In this document: in pieces, positions 1 through 10,676 of the stretch
How positions within the stretch are numbered: the first letter of the stretch is position 1
Layout: every line of letters begins with the position of its first letter
NCBI GenBank assembly: GCA_021234155.1
Contig: JAJEKV010000061.1
Span: forward strand, 5,202,653-5,266,652
From: Isoetes taiwanensis
Lineage: Eukaryota; Streptophyta; Lycopodiopsida; Isoetales; Isoetaceae
Length of the DNA: 64,000 bases
Direction of reading: 5' to 3'
Notes under the pieces: generated by a model
What the model saw: only the letters and a program-made list of their open reading frames with translations
Told to the model about the DNA's origin: nothing
The model's database searches: none
Program-made: the position numbers and the translations under genes

Positions 1-1496
1 TAGATGAACCAAATGACTAGTTATTTAAATGCAAAATGCACTATGGTTTTTGTTATTATATCTTTAGATGTTTGGCAAAGTTTCTGAATTATTGCAATGC
101 CTCGTAGTCATCCTACTTTGGCCACATACTTTTATATTTTTCTGCGACCAAGGCCGTGCAAAGGAAGGAAACCGTGATGATATAATTACATTTAGAGGCA
201 AAGTCTTTTAAAAGAGTTGTGTTCCAAAAGAATGAAAATAAATTTCTATTTGTTCAATTTAGGCGCACTTAACATGGCTCTAGGCATGAACAAAAATAGG
301 GGGTTTCACAATGGGAGGTCTGAGACGCAAGAAACATGGCTGCAACAGAGCAGAACCTTATAACATAAAAAATAGAAATGCATAACTCTAAGCGGGAAAT
401 AGAGCTGGATATGTCCAATGGGTTATGTTAGAGAAGGAATCGTTTGACGCTCTTCTCTATCTCGCTTGAATTGGGATGAAAAATGCTGGAGCTGTGCATA
501 AATATCATGCCGAAAGGGGTTCCAGAGTTGCAACTTAACCAGGCCGAATAAGTGTTGAACCACGGTACTGACTGCTGGGCCAACAGAGGGATCCGGTGGA
601 TGTAACCGCGGCTGTTAACAAGACGGCGCAGTCACAAGCACGGTAGTCTCATGGTTAAGGGCCAAGGATGGGCGGCCGGGATGAAGTTTGGTGGGCTGGA
701 AATAGATCAGGTCCGTTAAACACATGTAAGTATTTCCCGTTATTTGGGTCTCTCTTGGCTGAGCTGTTGCTCCCAAAGCTTGGCAGCCTTCATCCAGGCT
801 TGCCTCCGGAATCGGCCGCCCCAACAAATCTTAAAGCTTAGCCTCGCCATAGCTAAATCCGGCGCCAGGCATTGGCCTTTTCGTCCCAGAGCCCAACTTT
901 TGCCCAAAAAATTGTTCATGTGAACCCAGCTGTCAGGCATTTCCCAAACCACGTATCATGAAAATTAAGGCCCTGCATTTCCTTGGCGTGGCCTTCTCTC
1001 TATCCGTTTGAGACCCAAGCAGAAGATTGAAAGCGTATTCTTCAGGTTTCCGATGTGCGCGAATTGATACCAATCTAGAACGGATAATGAGACCAGAAAT
1101 TGGCCAAATCGGACAATCGGTTGTCAGATGTGATGGAAAAAGAGGCTCTGCGTGAAACTGGAAGCGCCTGAAGAGTATTTTTAGTGCAATTTGCAAGGAT
1201 GGAAGCCGGAGCTGGGCTCGTAGCTGGATCTCATACAGAAACGAGCTTGTAGTGATTCAAGGAGATGGAGTAAGTGCAGAAAATGTAACCTTTACCATTG
1301 TTTCGTTAAGGCATTGCTAGAACTGGAGCTGCTATTAAACCCCCCTATTTGTTTTCTAAGTGTTAGTCACTTATAAGCCCTTTTGAATCTATAGGTGAAG
1401 CCATTGAATCACGCGGATAGTCAAGTGTGCCAGATCTGTGTGTTCCGACAGAACTAACTCTTAAATTGAAGCTTCGAATTAAACTCAACAAAAGAA
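1..1496. other. 5' flank without recognisable gene
   Basis: Both strands give only short reading frames (up to about 87 residues) that show no motif I recognise. The stretch has no obvious long repeat. It is the host flank of the large DNA transposon that starts at 1502. Confidence 0.5.
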
Positions 1497-1501
1497 TTAC
1501 C
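1497..1501. repeat. Left target-site duplication TTACC
   Basis: TTACC directly precedes the left terminal inverted repeat and is repeated exactly at 10711-10715, directly after the right one. This gives a 5-bp target duplication for the large element. Confidence 0.8.
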
Positions 1502-1535
1502 AACAAGGTGACGGATCAATCGCACTAATGACCTG
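1502..1535 (+). repeat. Left terminal inverted repeat
   Basis: Thirty-four bases pair with 10677-10710 with only two mismatches (18 matches, mismatch, 12 matches, mismatch, 2 matches). The left end also holds a small hairpin: AATCGCACTA at 1519-1528 is inverted as TAGTGCGATT at 1537-1546. Confidence 0.85.
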
Positions 1536-1841
1536 TAGTGCGATTGCGTCCAAAAAAGATTCCTTTTTCAAAAAACCCCAAAATTTGGTACTTTTGGCAT
1601 ATCTTAAGAAAACATTTAGATAAACGGTCCTTTGACCTTAAAAAAAGTGCATTTTTTAGAACAAACAAACAAAGTACAACATTTATAATTAAAAGGAGGT
1701 TGTTTTTGGTAGTATTTTAAACGCTTTTGCACTTGACCTGGGCGCACGTACACACAAACACAATACTAAGAACAGTTAGAAGCATCAAAGAAACTGCAAA
1801 AAATGATACAAGGCCAAAATATGATGTAAAATAGATAATAA

Positions 1842-1989
1842 TGTCTATGCGCGCATAGACATGCACCCTGTTTAAACAAGCCACATTTTAAAAAAGTCAT
1901 CATTTAAGTGCAAATAATGATACAAGGGCGTTTTCATCCAAAGTGTAGTTTAAAGAAGAAAGGCATGTCTATCTTGGCGCATAGACATG
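1842..1989. repeat. Subterminal palindrome copies (left end)
   Basis: A perfect palindrome around GTCTATGCGCGCATAGAC lies at 1841-1862 (22 bp including flanks). A looped variant with the same arms, CATGTCTAT...ATAGACATG, lies at 1964-1989. Both are between the left TIR and the 3' end of the methyltransferase gene. Confidence 0.8.
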
Positions 1990-2378
1990 CTCCCCCACAA
2001 CAGGGCGATTTCTTTTTTCAAAGTCAATATTTAAAAATAAATGTTATTTTTTTCAGTTTATAATCAGACACACAATTTTAAATGTCATGGGGGACCTCCT
2101 TATCATTAAGGGGTTCATCATCGGAAACATTGTGTTCTTCACCGTTGTTCGGATCCGTTTCTTCCTCCTCTTCCTCTTCCTCTTCCGGTTGTTTTTCCAC
2201 CTCAGGTTCTTTATCTACCACTGGCATCAACTCAACATACTCCGCTTGGTGATCAGTGTTGCCTGATGCAGGCATCTGTGGCTCTGAACTGCTTATTCCT
2301 GCTTGATCGCCACCGTCCTTCACACCCACTTCTTGTTTCTCATCAGGCAAGTTCATTAAAGAACATATCCTGGACTTA

Positions 2379-3124
2379 ATGAAAGCAACACTATCAGAAT
2401 CATACTCCACTGCAACACAGTTACGACCCTTCCTCAAAGCACATGAAATGGTCATGCGAGCCTCGAATGCATCCACAACCCGGTCTCACGGTTGTGAAAA
2501 CATTTCGAAAGCTTTGTTGATTAGGCTGGCGGGGCTTACGTGCGGGTTGACAATCGACCACAGTGAGCTGGATCGGTCAACTTACGTATAGCTACGGGGA
2601 GGTGGAAGACATTTCGGTAGTCCATTCCACGTGTGTTGTAGTGTTGTAAGGTCCGGTGTGGTAACCCGATGTGAATCTGTTCAAATACGTTTATAAGTCT
2701 AGCACCCCCACCATGGCCACGGATGTTGGTCTTCACCACAGAAAACAAATGAAAGAAGTCGGAGACAATTCACGGACACCAAGTTTAAAAGAGATCTTGC
2801 AGACTTACCATATCGCGGGCTCGAATCCAAAGATTGCGGTGTTCGCTTGAACCAAGCCGGCTTGGTTGGTGGAGTGAAAGACAACGATCCTCCACAAAGG
2901 TCTTTGTGTTTAGCTTTTACCCGGTTGTTTGACAAAGAGTCAAACTCTGGCGTGCCAAAAAGCGTCGTCACCTCGGCGTCGGGCAACTTAAACCCGTAGG
3001 GTATGTCGACAATGATCAAGGAGTAGTCACCGGGTTTCAACACTCTGTCTATCTTCACACAATCCCCACGGTAGACTTGGTAGAGACGGTGGTGGCCAAA
3101 TTCATCAAAATTCTCAAAAAGCAC
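2379..3124 (-). other. Amino-DNA methyltransferase domain (motifs IV, X and I)
   Basis: The reading frame at 3124-2820 has YRGDCVKIDRVLKPG, then LIIVDIPYGF. This is the typical layout of a 'GD...' strand followed by the catalytic D-P-P-Y loop, with Ile in the second position. Other frames then show HSTNQAGLVQANTAIF, NIRGHGGGARLINV and DYRNVFHLPVA, which look like the middle of such enzymes. SPASLINKAFEM, VVDAF and ALRKGRNCVAVEYD form the AdoMet-binding side, where the acidic residue of YD would sit at the end of strand 2. Frame changes separate the pieces. Confidence 0.6.
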
Positions 3125-3263
3125 CCGTACAATCGCTGATCGGCCTCTTGTACCCTTTTCAACTTGGCTCTTTCATCTTTTGCTTGCTTCACCAAAGTCA
3201 AAAACCTGGTGGTACCGGGTCTTTTTCTCTGCAAGATAAAAAGAAAGTGAATACTTTACGCAA

Positions 3264-3472
3264 CTCCATGCGTGCATGGCAAAGCGACATCAAGTTTCTT
3301 TGTGCGCACAACAAAGATTTAGTTTTGTCCATGCGGCGCGCCAGACAAAGGCGAGGTTTTTGACCTCGCAAAACTTTGTCTATCTTGTATGGACAAAAAT
3401 CTTTCTCTTTATATCGTCAAAGCAAAGACTTCGGCTTTGTCTATCTTGCGCGCATAGACAAATGGTAAGATG
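3264..3472. repeat. Palindrome copies in methyltransferase intron
   Basis: The intron 3229-3499 carries CTCCATGCGTGCATGG (3264-3279), a GC-rich variant near 3327-3349 and the looped copy TCTATCTTGCGCGCATAGAC (about 3440-3459). A further half-degenerate copy lies at about 3953-3971 in the next intron (3925-4009). Confidence 0.65.
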
Positions 3473-4346
3473 CAAGATAAAAAGCAAGCAAATACTTACC
3501 CGGTTAGTAAAATTTGAGGCAAATTGTTTTATCTTCTCATCGGACGAGGAAATAAGGTCGACTCACGAACTTTTTCCCCAAGTGTCGCAATTTAAATGGA
3601 GCATTAGTTGTTCTAGCGACGACACGTAGCACAATCTTTTTGGCTGCGATGCGATGTCGATCTGACAGACAAAACCTACAGCAGAAGTGACAGAGTACTT
3701 ACTTTTTAAACTCGTGCTGCATTTCTTCTAAGGTGAACTGCCCGTCGACAACTTTTTGCAGAACCTCGCAAACTTTGTCCATGTTTTTGAGGCCCTGCAT
3801 TTCCCTCCAAGGCATCACACTCATATCCTTTTGTTTGGAGGGCTCTCCCCTTTTTCTTTTTGTCTCAGGCTTTCAAGGTACCGTCCGCATACATATCAAA
3901 AATTTTCTCCTGCAGATCCCAAATCTGTGGTGCACACACAAAAAAGATTGAGTGTCTATGCGCTCATGGAGTAAGGTGAGATTCAAACACAACAACTAGG
4001 GAAACTTACCCGGCCGTGCCTGAAGGCTAGCTGAAACAGATTGTCGTATTTAATCAATGAAGTCCTGGCATCTTTTTGATCGTAAGTCAAACAACACTCA
4101 ATTGCACATTGCTCCTTTAAAGCGAGATAAGCGTCTGGATCATCCTTTATGTCTTTCTTTCCGGGGTTCTCTGCCCTATAATTATCATATTCTCTGTGCA
4201 TAAATTTAATTTTATCTGACAAGCTCATGCTCAACCTGTAGTCGTTGTCTACGTTGTGGCTCATAGCAAGCAGTTTTGCTTCCCGGCGTCGATTACACCA
4301 ACGTGAGCGGCGGTAGAGATGAGAAAGATTGCTTGCTTGAGTTCTT

Positions 4347-4661
4347 TCAATTCTGCCTTTTTGCCTTAAATGTGTGTGTTCCACCAATCACAATGTACAT
4401 GTAATTGTCGACCTCTTCTTTCTTAAATTCTTCCAAGGTTTTCACGGTACTTAGGTTAGAGACAATCACTATGTGTGGGGACACAGTTGCATTCGGCCTA
4501 GCCCTGATTCTCTCTTTTAAGGCCGCCAGGTGGTTCGGATAAATCTTTCTTACCTGCAACGACCTGTTACCCTGAGGATCCTTTGGGCACAACTTCACTC
4601 TATCAATCTGTAAATGCATAATGCCAGGCACCCGGCACCTCTTCTCAATGTCCTCCAGCAT
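4347..4661 (-). other. ParB-like domain of the transposon methyltransferase gene
   Basis: The segment reads as an N-terminal helix (MLEDIEKRCRV), two beta-like stretches (HLQIDRVKLCPKD, HIVIVSNLST) and then YIVIGGTHTFKA. The last resembles the G-x-HR-x-EA box of ParB/sulfiredoxin-fold proteins, with THT in place of NHR or QHR. A helix rich in Lys and Glu follows after a frameshift near 4350. In bacteria and phages such ParB-like domains often sit directly upstream of DNA methylase domains, which is the arrangement here. The loss of the usual HR residues leaves open whether it keeps nucleotide or DNA binding. Confidence 0.55.
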
Positions 4662-5070
4662 TTTGGAGGCCTCGTCCTTGCCCTTTGAGGCTATCTTAGT
4701 GCGGGTCCTTGGGGCAAGTTACACCGAAGACTCCCCTTTTCGACTTCTTCGGCTTCCCCTTGGCTTTGAATTCAGGCCACTGTTCCGGTCCAAGGCTTGC
4801 TTTCCATGATCCGCTGCCGTCTTTTTTCTTCTTTTTTTGGCAAAACCAGTTCTTCCTCCTCCGAACTCTCCGTCTGTTCCACCTCTTTATCCGACTGTTC
4901 ATCTCCCTCTGGCTCTACCCCTTGCTCTACATCTGGATCTACCTCTGGCTCTACCTCTGGCTCTCCCATTTCTGCTTCACCCACCGCCTTTGGGTTCAAG
5001 AGTGGATCCTTGCACTTAAGCATCAGGTTCAGTGTTTCCACAAGATCCTGCAAAAAAAAGTTAGAAAAAC

Positions 5071-5089
5071 CCTATGCGCACATAGACAA
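5071..5089. repeat. Palindrome copy in a 56-bp intron
   Basis: CCTATGCGCACATAGAC lies inside the short intron 5048-5103 of the minus-strand gene, whose donor (GGTAAGT) and acceptor (TTGCAG) are both visible. Confidence 0.65.
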
Positions 5090-5592
5090 ACAAAAGTACT
5101 TACCTTTTCTTGCTTGAAACAAGCCTGTATGAATTCTTGGGCATTCTCATTCGCGGACATACTCAGTCTAAAAAACATCGGGTCAACTAAGTACGTGGTG
5201 TCTTCTCCCTTTACGGTGGTGGTGATCGTTATTGTAGCCATGCCGAAAAGTTGAATTTCGGTGATTCTGCCACACTTCTTAAAATCTGATCCGGTCAACT
5301 TCGACTTTGGCAAGGAAGATTTCGTGGCAATGTACAGATACACATATAGTGTCGTGTCTGGGGATATTCACCACCTCTAATGATTAACCATTGACAGTTC
5401 CTACAGAAGAGAGAACCGTCATCATTCTGGGTCCACGTTTGCAGTGGTAAAGGTAGGGGAGCTTCAGGAACAGGCACATCCTGAGAAGGCTTTCTGCCTT
5501 TGGGTTTCTTCCTACAGAAATATAAAGTACAACAGGTCAGAAAAATAAAGAATGCTACAAAAAAGTAAAGAGTGAAAACAAAAACATAATAA

Positions 5593-5861
5593 GCCTATGC
5601 GCGCATAGACACACTAGGTTGTTGTCTAATGACAAGTAGACAAAATACCTATTGTGTCTATGCGTGCATAGACATAAATGGTTTTTGTCTATGCATGCAT
5701 AGACAAAAACCTAGGGTATCTATGCGAGCATAGACACCTTAAGTTTTTGTCTCTGCGTGCAAGGACAAAAAAGAATTGTGTCTATGCGCGCATAGACACA
5801 ATGGCTTCTACTCCATGCGTGCATGGACAAAAACTAGTGTTGTGTCTATGCGCGCATGGAG
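5593..5861. repeat. Cluster of eight palindromes in intron 1
   Basis: Copies lie at about 5593, 5655, 5686, 5718, 5747, 5779, 5811 and 5842, spaced about 31-32 bp apart after the first. Each is 16-20 bp and differs mainly at the centre: GCGCGC, GCGTGC, GCATGC or GCGAGC. The cluster is inside the first intron (5512-6048) of the methyltransferase gene, 200-470 bp from its start codon. Confidence 0.85.
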
Positions 5862-6197
5862 TAGAAGCCATTGTGTACACTAGCAACTACCTACATATTT
5901 GCCTAAAATACAAAAATATACGAACAAATATCTAAAACGTAGCAACTAACCTATTTTTCATTTTCCACACAAGCTAACAACATCTAAAAAATGCAACAAA
6001 CTAATTCTAAAAATCACCATAACTACACTAGAGGCAGGAAAACCGTACCTTGAACCTGCCATTTCAGCGAGTGCTATCTGAGTTGTATGGAGATGTTACG
6101 CAAACTTGGGAGAAGAGAACTTCGAGCGGCGGAGGCGAGGCGGAGCGGCCGCCTAGAAAGCAAGGTATCTATGTGAGAAATGACTCCCCGGTCGGCC

Positions 6198-6205
6198 TAT
6201 TTATA
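6198..6205 (-). promoter_or_regulatory. TATA box of the methyltransferase gene
   Basis: On the minus strand the sequence reads TATAAATA, flanked by GC-richer DNA, about 136 bp upstream of the ATG at 6062. It lies in the divergent intergenic region and fits a plant core promoter. Confidence 0.6.
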
Positions 6206-6342
6206 CTCCGTATTCGTAGTTGCAGTTTTCGTATGGAAAGATACATGGACCGTATATTTTTTTCCCATAGGGTTGCTTATAGTACTAGTGCCGTCTATCT
6301 TGGCCAAGATAGGCAACTGAGTAGACTTATGTTTATTTACTG

Positions 6343-6569
6343 AACCTATGCGTGCATAGTATTTGTTTCCTAATCCCATGCGTGCTTAGGATTTGTTTAG
6401 GCCATCTATGCGCGCATAGGCAACTGAGTAGACTTATGTTTATTTACTGAACCTATGTGTTTTGCTAATCCCATGCGTGCTTAGGATTTGTTAAGTGGAA
6501 TGTATGGGATTGCTCAGTGGATTGTCAGTTGCCGCCTTTTTCTGTTGATTTGCCTATGCGCGCATAGGA
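6343..6569. repeat. Palindrome cluster in the intergenic region
   Basis: Five copies have CCTATGCG(C/T)GCATAGG-type or CCATGCGTGCTTAGG-type arms. They are upstream of the plus-strand transposase-like gene. Confidence 0.7.
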
Positions 6570-6649
6570 CTTGCTTGTTAGCAACCGTGCCGAAGTTTTT
6601 ATTCTGTACAAGTAAGTCTTACACAAGCTGCTTTTGTCTTGCAGCAAAC

Positions 6650-9600
6650 ATGTCAGACAGTGATCCATGTTCGCCTGGAAGTCCACCTGACATTTTTGTT
6701 TCGTTACCTGGTGGTAAGTTCTGCTCTCCCTCACCTCCACAGTACATTACAAACTGTGGCAAGAATCCTCAGCAAGAAATGGAGGAGTCTCCGTCCCCTG
6801 TACATTTGATCCGCCCCTCTTCCACATTTGTCACTCCTTCACCCACTCACATAATACGTCGCTCGTGTAAATTTAGAACTCCTTCGCCTGTAACTTTCCA
6901 CCAAGGCAAATATTCTCCATCTCCTTCATCGCAGGCACTGAAAATGGGAGGTCCTTCTCTTTTTGATACACCTTCTCCTTTTAAGGAGCTCGAACAAACA
7001 CTGGAGGATATTTTGCGTTACGCTAGGCAGATTCCACAACGAAGTAAGGGACCTTCTCTGGCAGAGAGGGTTGAAGAGGAAGATATCTCCACGTTGAGAA
7101 GAAAATCAAGGACACTATTTCCACAGTCATTCTCCACTGCAGCTCAACCGGAATTAAGTGACGTCGAGGTTCAGACACCACCAGCTGTCATAACAAGCAG
7201 AGTACCACAAGAGAGCCCTCCTTTGCAAGATCTAGCTTTTAAGAATCCCTACAACAGCGCGAAGAGATTTAAAAGGGATCCTTTAAAAAAAGTTTTTAAA
7301 GACAAGGTGTTACGGAACAAGCTCATGGGCTTGAAATACGAGGCCTTTAAGGAGGCTAACCCTTTGTCGAAAAAAATATTTGCGATCCTTCACATTTTAC
7401 GCCATAAGGAGCATAAGGCATAGCTTTACAAATGACCAGGGGTGACCAGGAAGCTTACCTGGCTATTAACGTCAGGCCAGAAGACGGAGACAACTTTTCT
7501 TACTACATGATGAGGAAAACTGTTTGTCAACTAGCTTTCAAAAGCATACATGCCTTAGGTAGCCGGCGAATGGCTAGAGTGCAGAAACGCTTGGATTTGA
7601 ATCCACGTATTGATGACTACTGTCACCCAAAAAAAACAGTTGGCATGTACTGTTTAGAAGCGAAGGCTTGGCTTGTGGATTTCTTTGACAGTAATTGCGA
7701 AAGGTTGCCAAACAGTCCAGTTTATCATCTAATGGATAGCTTTTGCAAGAAAGAGGTCTATTCCTTGTACAAAGATCTCTTCCAGGCTTCGGGACAGAAG
7801 TTCATTTCTTACTCCTACTTCCTTCGGTTGTGGAAGCAGGAATTTAACCTCGTTAGGATTCCGAAGAGACACAGGTTTTCCGTCTGCGCAACCTGTTCTC
7901 TTTTGAAGGAGAAGAGATCTCTGACTAAGGTTCCTGCAGAGAGAAGTAAGTACCTACGTTCATGTTTACCTACACGTGCACAATCAATGTTTTCACTGAT
8001 CATGCGCGCTTAGTCAAAAATCAATCTTGCCTATGCGCGCATAGGGAAGAGTGTTTTTTGTCTATGCGTGCATGGGCAAAGAAACAAGGTTTGCACCAGT
8101 TGGTCTTCATGTCCACTCGAGCAAAGTGTCGTGTCTATGCGCGCATAAGCATAGGACACGATTTTGGCGATCTGTTTAAGTAAACCGACAAAGCTTCTCA
8201 TTTTGTTGCGAGATCAAATTTCGCGGCTCTCAAAGAGCTGAGAGAGGCTCGGGCTTTAGAGAGAAGGAAACTTGTGAAAGCATCGAAAAAAATCACTGGA
8301 GAAGCCATTACAGTATATGTCTGTTGTGATTGATGGCATGGACCAGAAAAAGACAAACCTGCCTCACTTTGTGAATGTTCCTAAAGAGTTACCGGAAGCG
8401 GATTTTTTGAGGTTGCATTTAGTTGGCGCCCTGATTTTTAATGGTGTGGTGGACTGCAGAGTTTACTTGACTTACCCAAACATTCATGGTGATCCTAACC
8501 TTACTGTGACAATTCTTAACAAGATATTGCTGGCAAAAGAAAAGCTACCTCCGGTGCTTTATGTACAGCTGGACAATACCACCAGAGAGAACAAAAACCA
8601 GGTATTCTTTGCTTACTGTGCTATGCTGGTAGAGCTTGGCATATTTAGGAAGGTTAAAGTGGGCTTTCTTCTAGTGGGTCACACACATGACCAGATCGAA
8701 CAGATGTTCAGTCGCTTTTCGGTGAGACTCCGCAGAAAAAAAGCTTTCTGTCTTGACTCGATTGAACAATCTTACAATCCAGAACCGGTTATCGAGGTCT
8801 TAGCCGAGACTATCGATTTCCGTGAATTTGTTTTTCAAAAACAGTCTACTTCAGGTCCTGCCATCCACCCGCTAAATAATTTGACATTTCAGCATCATGT
8901 CAAATTCAAAATTCCATAACGGAAAGCTTGTCTTCAAGGTAAATACTTTGTAACCTCAAGTCCTCGCCGCTGCACTGAACCGGGGTTGGAGTACCTTAAG
9001 TTTATCCCAGACGTTACAGAAATGAAACGAGCTTTGCAGCAGCCCCTAAAAAGTTCCATTGACTACACCAAAAAGAATCCAGCCAAGGATCCCTTTGTCT
9101 CACTGGCCAACATGGAGAAAAACATACGGTTGGGATTTAAGTACTTCAGTGACGTAGACAAACGCTGGTGGGAAGACTGGTTTGAGGTCATGACAGATTT
9201 AACAAAGATCTTGAAGAGCACTGTCTTAGAGGTTCCCTTTAGATGGCCTTGTAGTCGGCCGTCACAACCTGTTCAAATTCCACAGGAAAGTGCAGTCGGG
9301 ACTGCACTCCCCAGCCTGGTGAACAACAAAGAACCTGACCGTCAAATGTATTTAGGGGCGAGAAAAGCAGTAAAAAAGAAAGTCGGTCAAACTCCAGAAA
9401 AGCTTGTAGACTTACAAAAGGACATGTTAATAGCAGTCCCTTCAACAGATGACGATGAGGAGCGTCCTTTCTGGATTGCAAGGGTCAAAGATATTACCTA
9501 CAAAGATAACCTTCCTTCAGTTGTAAAGGTTCACTGGTATGCCACTAAGGCTACAGATCCATATACTGGTAGATATGATCCTCAAGTCGTTCCTGTCAAG

Positions 9601-9921
9601 AAGGGAAGGAAAACAATGAACAAGAATCACGTGGATGATGTCGACTTGAATGAAACAGCTGTCCTTGCCTACGACTTTACTTTGAGGGTTGATAATAAAC
9701 TTCGCAGCACAACAGTTACATTGTTGAAGGAACAAATCGAGGACAGCTCGGACGACACTGAAGAAACTGAGGAGCCTACTTCGTCCAGTTCTTCAGGCGA
9801 ACCAACAGAGGGTCCTAGTAGTGGAGATGAAGAAGGAATCGATGAGTATGACGACGTTCCTGATGAAGCCACTATCGCCGATTGGCAGCGCGCTAACCCT
9901 GGCAAGAAGCTGCTATTGTAA
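6650..9921 (+). pseudogene. Transposase-like protein gene (DUF7869-like core), frame-broken
   Basis: The ATG at 6650 opens a 258-residue frame to 7423 with repeated Ser-Pro/Thr-Pro motifs (SPSP, TPSP) followed by basic helices. A frame change then leads into 7432-7945. An intron with donor AAGTAAGT (GT at 7946) and acceptor AAAG (to 8193) carries four palindromes. The core, 8317-8919, has IDGMDQKK, LYVQLDNTTRENKNQ and VGHTHDQIEQMFS, with conserved-looking D, D, N, E, H and D residues. This pattern recalls the domain annotated DUF7869, common in transposon-like genes of plants and invertebrates. After two more shifts, 8986-9921 encodes a segment with PFWIARVKDI...VKVHWY, like a BAH or chromatin-reader fold, and a Ser/Glu/Asp-rich tail. 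Frame breaks are at about 7421, 8286 (run of seven A), 8910 and 8936. That it is the transposase is inference from position and architecture. Confidence 0.7.
8000..8150. repeat. Four palindromes in the transposase-like gene intron
   Basis: Copies at about 8000, 8029, 8059 and 8131 lie in the intron 7946-8193. The one at 8131 reads TGTCTATGCGCGCATAAG. Confidence 0.7.
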
Positions 9922-10676
9922 AGTTGTAAATTTGTAGTTACATTCCTGCTATGCACGCAGAGGCTTTAATATTTTTGTACGTAAGTTGTTTGAAAAGCAA
10001 GCAAGACTTTTGGTATTTGTTGTGATACACTCTTGCTTTGCGTGCAAAGCTTGTGTAAACTTTGTAATGATGTTGAATATTAAACAAAAAGACCTTTTGG
10101 AGTACTTTTTTTATTTTCATTTGCTGAAATAATTTTTTTGTCTTGGACTGCCTATGCGCGCATAGACATTTTATCTTAAAGTTTGTTCCAGGCTTGGTGA
10201 ATGAACCTGTATTGTGCCTTCTTTGCAAGCTTTTTAGATCTTAAGTGAAAGAGATTCAAGCTCATACAGCTTTTCGAGTGATTTGTATTATTTTTTGGTA
10301 TACCAAAAAATTTCTAACTGGGACTGTCTATGCGCGCATAACACCTTGTCTCCCAGGTTTTTCTAGGACTACTAACGGAACCTGTATTTTTCCTTTTTTG
10401 CTAGCTTTTAAAAGTTGTACTAGCTAAGATTCCAACTATTTTTTTTTTGTTGATTTCTTGTCCGTGCTAACTTCCCCAAGTTTTTTTTTTTTTTTTAGGA
10501 CACCCAAAAATGGTGCACGGAAAGTAAAAAGAACAGCATTTTTTAATAATTAGACGCCAAAAAGAGCACCTGTTAACTAAATTTGTAGTCTATTTTTTTA
10601 AGTGACCCCCCAAAAGTGGTCGAATTTAAGGGAATCTTAGGGAATCTACAAAAGATGCTTTTTATTAGTGCAATTG
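9922..10676. other. 3' flank of the transposase-like gene with two palindromes
   Basis: This AT-rich noncoding stretch holds palindromes at 10151-10168 and about 10326-10343, T-runs near 10440 and 10485, and a copy of GCATTAGT-like subterminal sequence before the right TIR. No gene is visible. Confidence 0.6.

Larger units (their letters stand above)
2078..6062 (-). pseudogene. ParB-like/amino-DNA methyltransferase fusion gene, frame-broken
   Basis: The gene starts at ATG 6062-6060. Visible coding blocks are 6062-6049, 5511-5104, 5047-4010, 3924-3703, 3675-3500, 3228-2819 and a last block ending at the stop near 2078. Most junctions have GTAAGT-type donors and YAG acceptors. The order of parts is a Lys-rich start; a short Cys-rich segment (FCRNC...MCIC); an acidic Glu/Pro linker; a ParB-like domain with YIVIGGTHTFKA followed by a helix (AELKELKQ, in another frame); a charged middle; methyltransferase motif IV (LIIVDIPYGF, about 3000); and motif X/I (SPASLINKAFEM, then VVDAF and GRNCVAVEYD, about 2540-2380). 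An acidic tail ends it. This order (IV before I) fits beta-class N6-adenine or N4-cytosine methylases. About nine frameshifts and an in-frame TGA at 2488-2486, where Trp would fit, disable this copy. The motif-I glycines are also not visible. The 27-base gap at 3676-3702 is too short for a normal intron. Substrate and specificity are unknown. Confidence 0.7.
6063..6649. promoter_or_regulatory. Divergent promoter region of the transposon
   Basis: This 587-bp region separates the two transposon genes. It holds a clear minus-strand TATA box, palindromes at about 6343, 6385, 6404, 6472 and 6553, and a 39-bp direct repeat (GGCAACTGAGTAGACTTATG and following) at 6312 and 6418. No equally clear plus-strand TATA box was found. 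Shared control of both genes through the palindromes is inference. Confidence 0.55.

Noticed and set aside
1-1496. Possible gene on the minus strand (933-1196)
   Set aside because: No motif, splice structure or codon pattern supports it.
4696-5254. Plus-strand ORFs (Ser-rich and Leu-rich) opposite the methylase gene linker
   Set aside because: They are shadows of the GA-rich acidic linker encoded on the minus strand.
5593-5861. Regularly spaced palindromes resembling a CRISPR array
   Set aside because: Repeats are variable and short, and spacers are about 12-15 bp. The setting is an intron of a eukaryotic transposon gene, with copies also dispersed elsewhere in the element.
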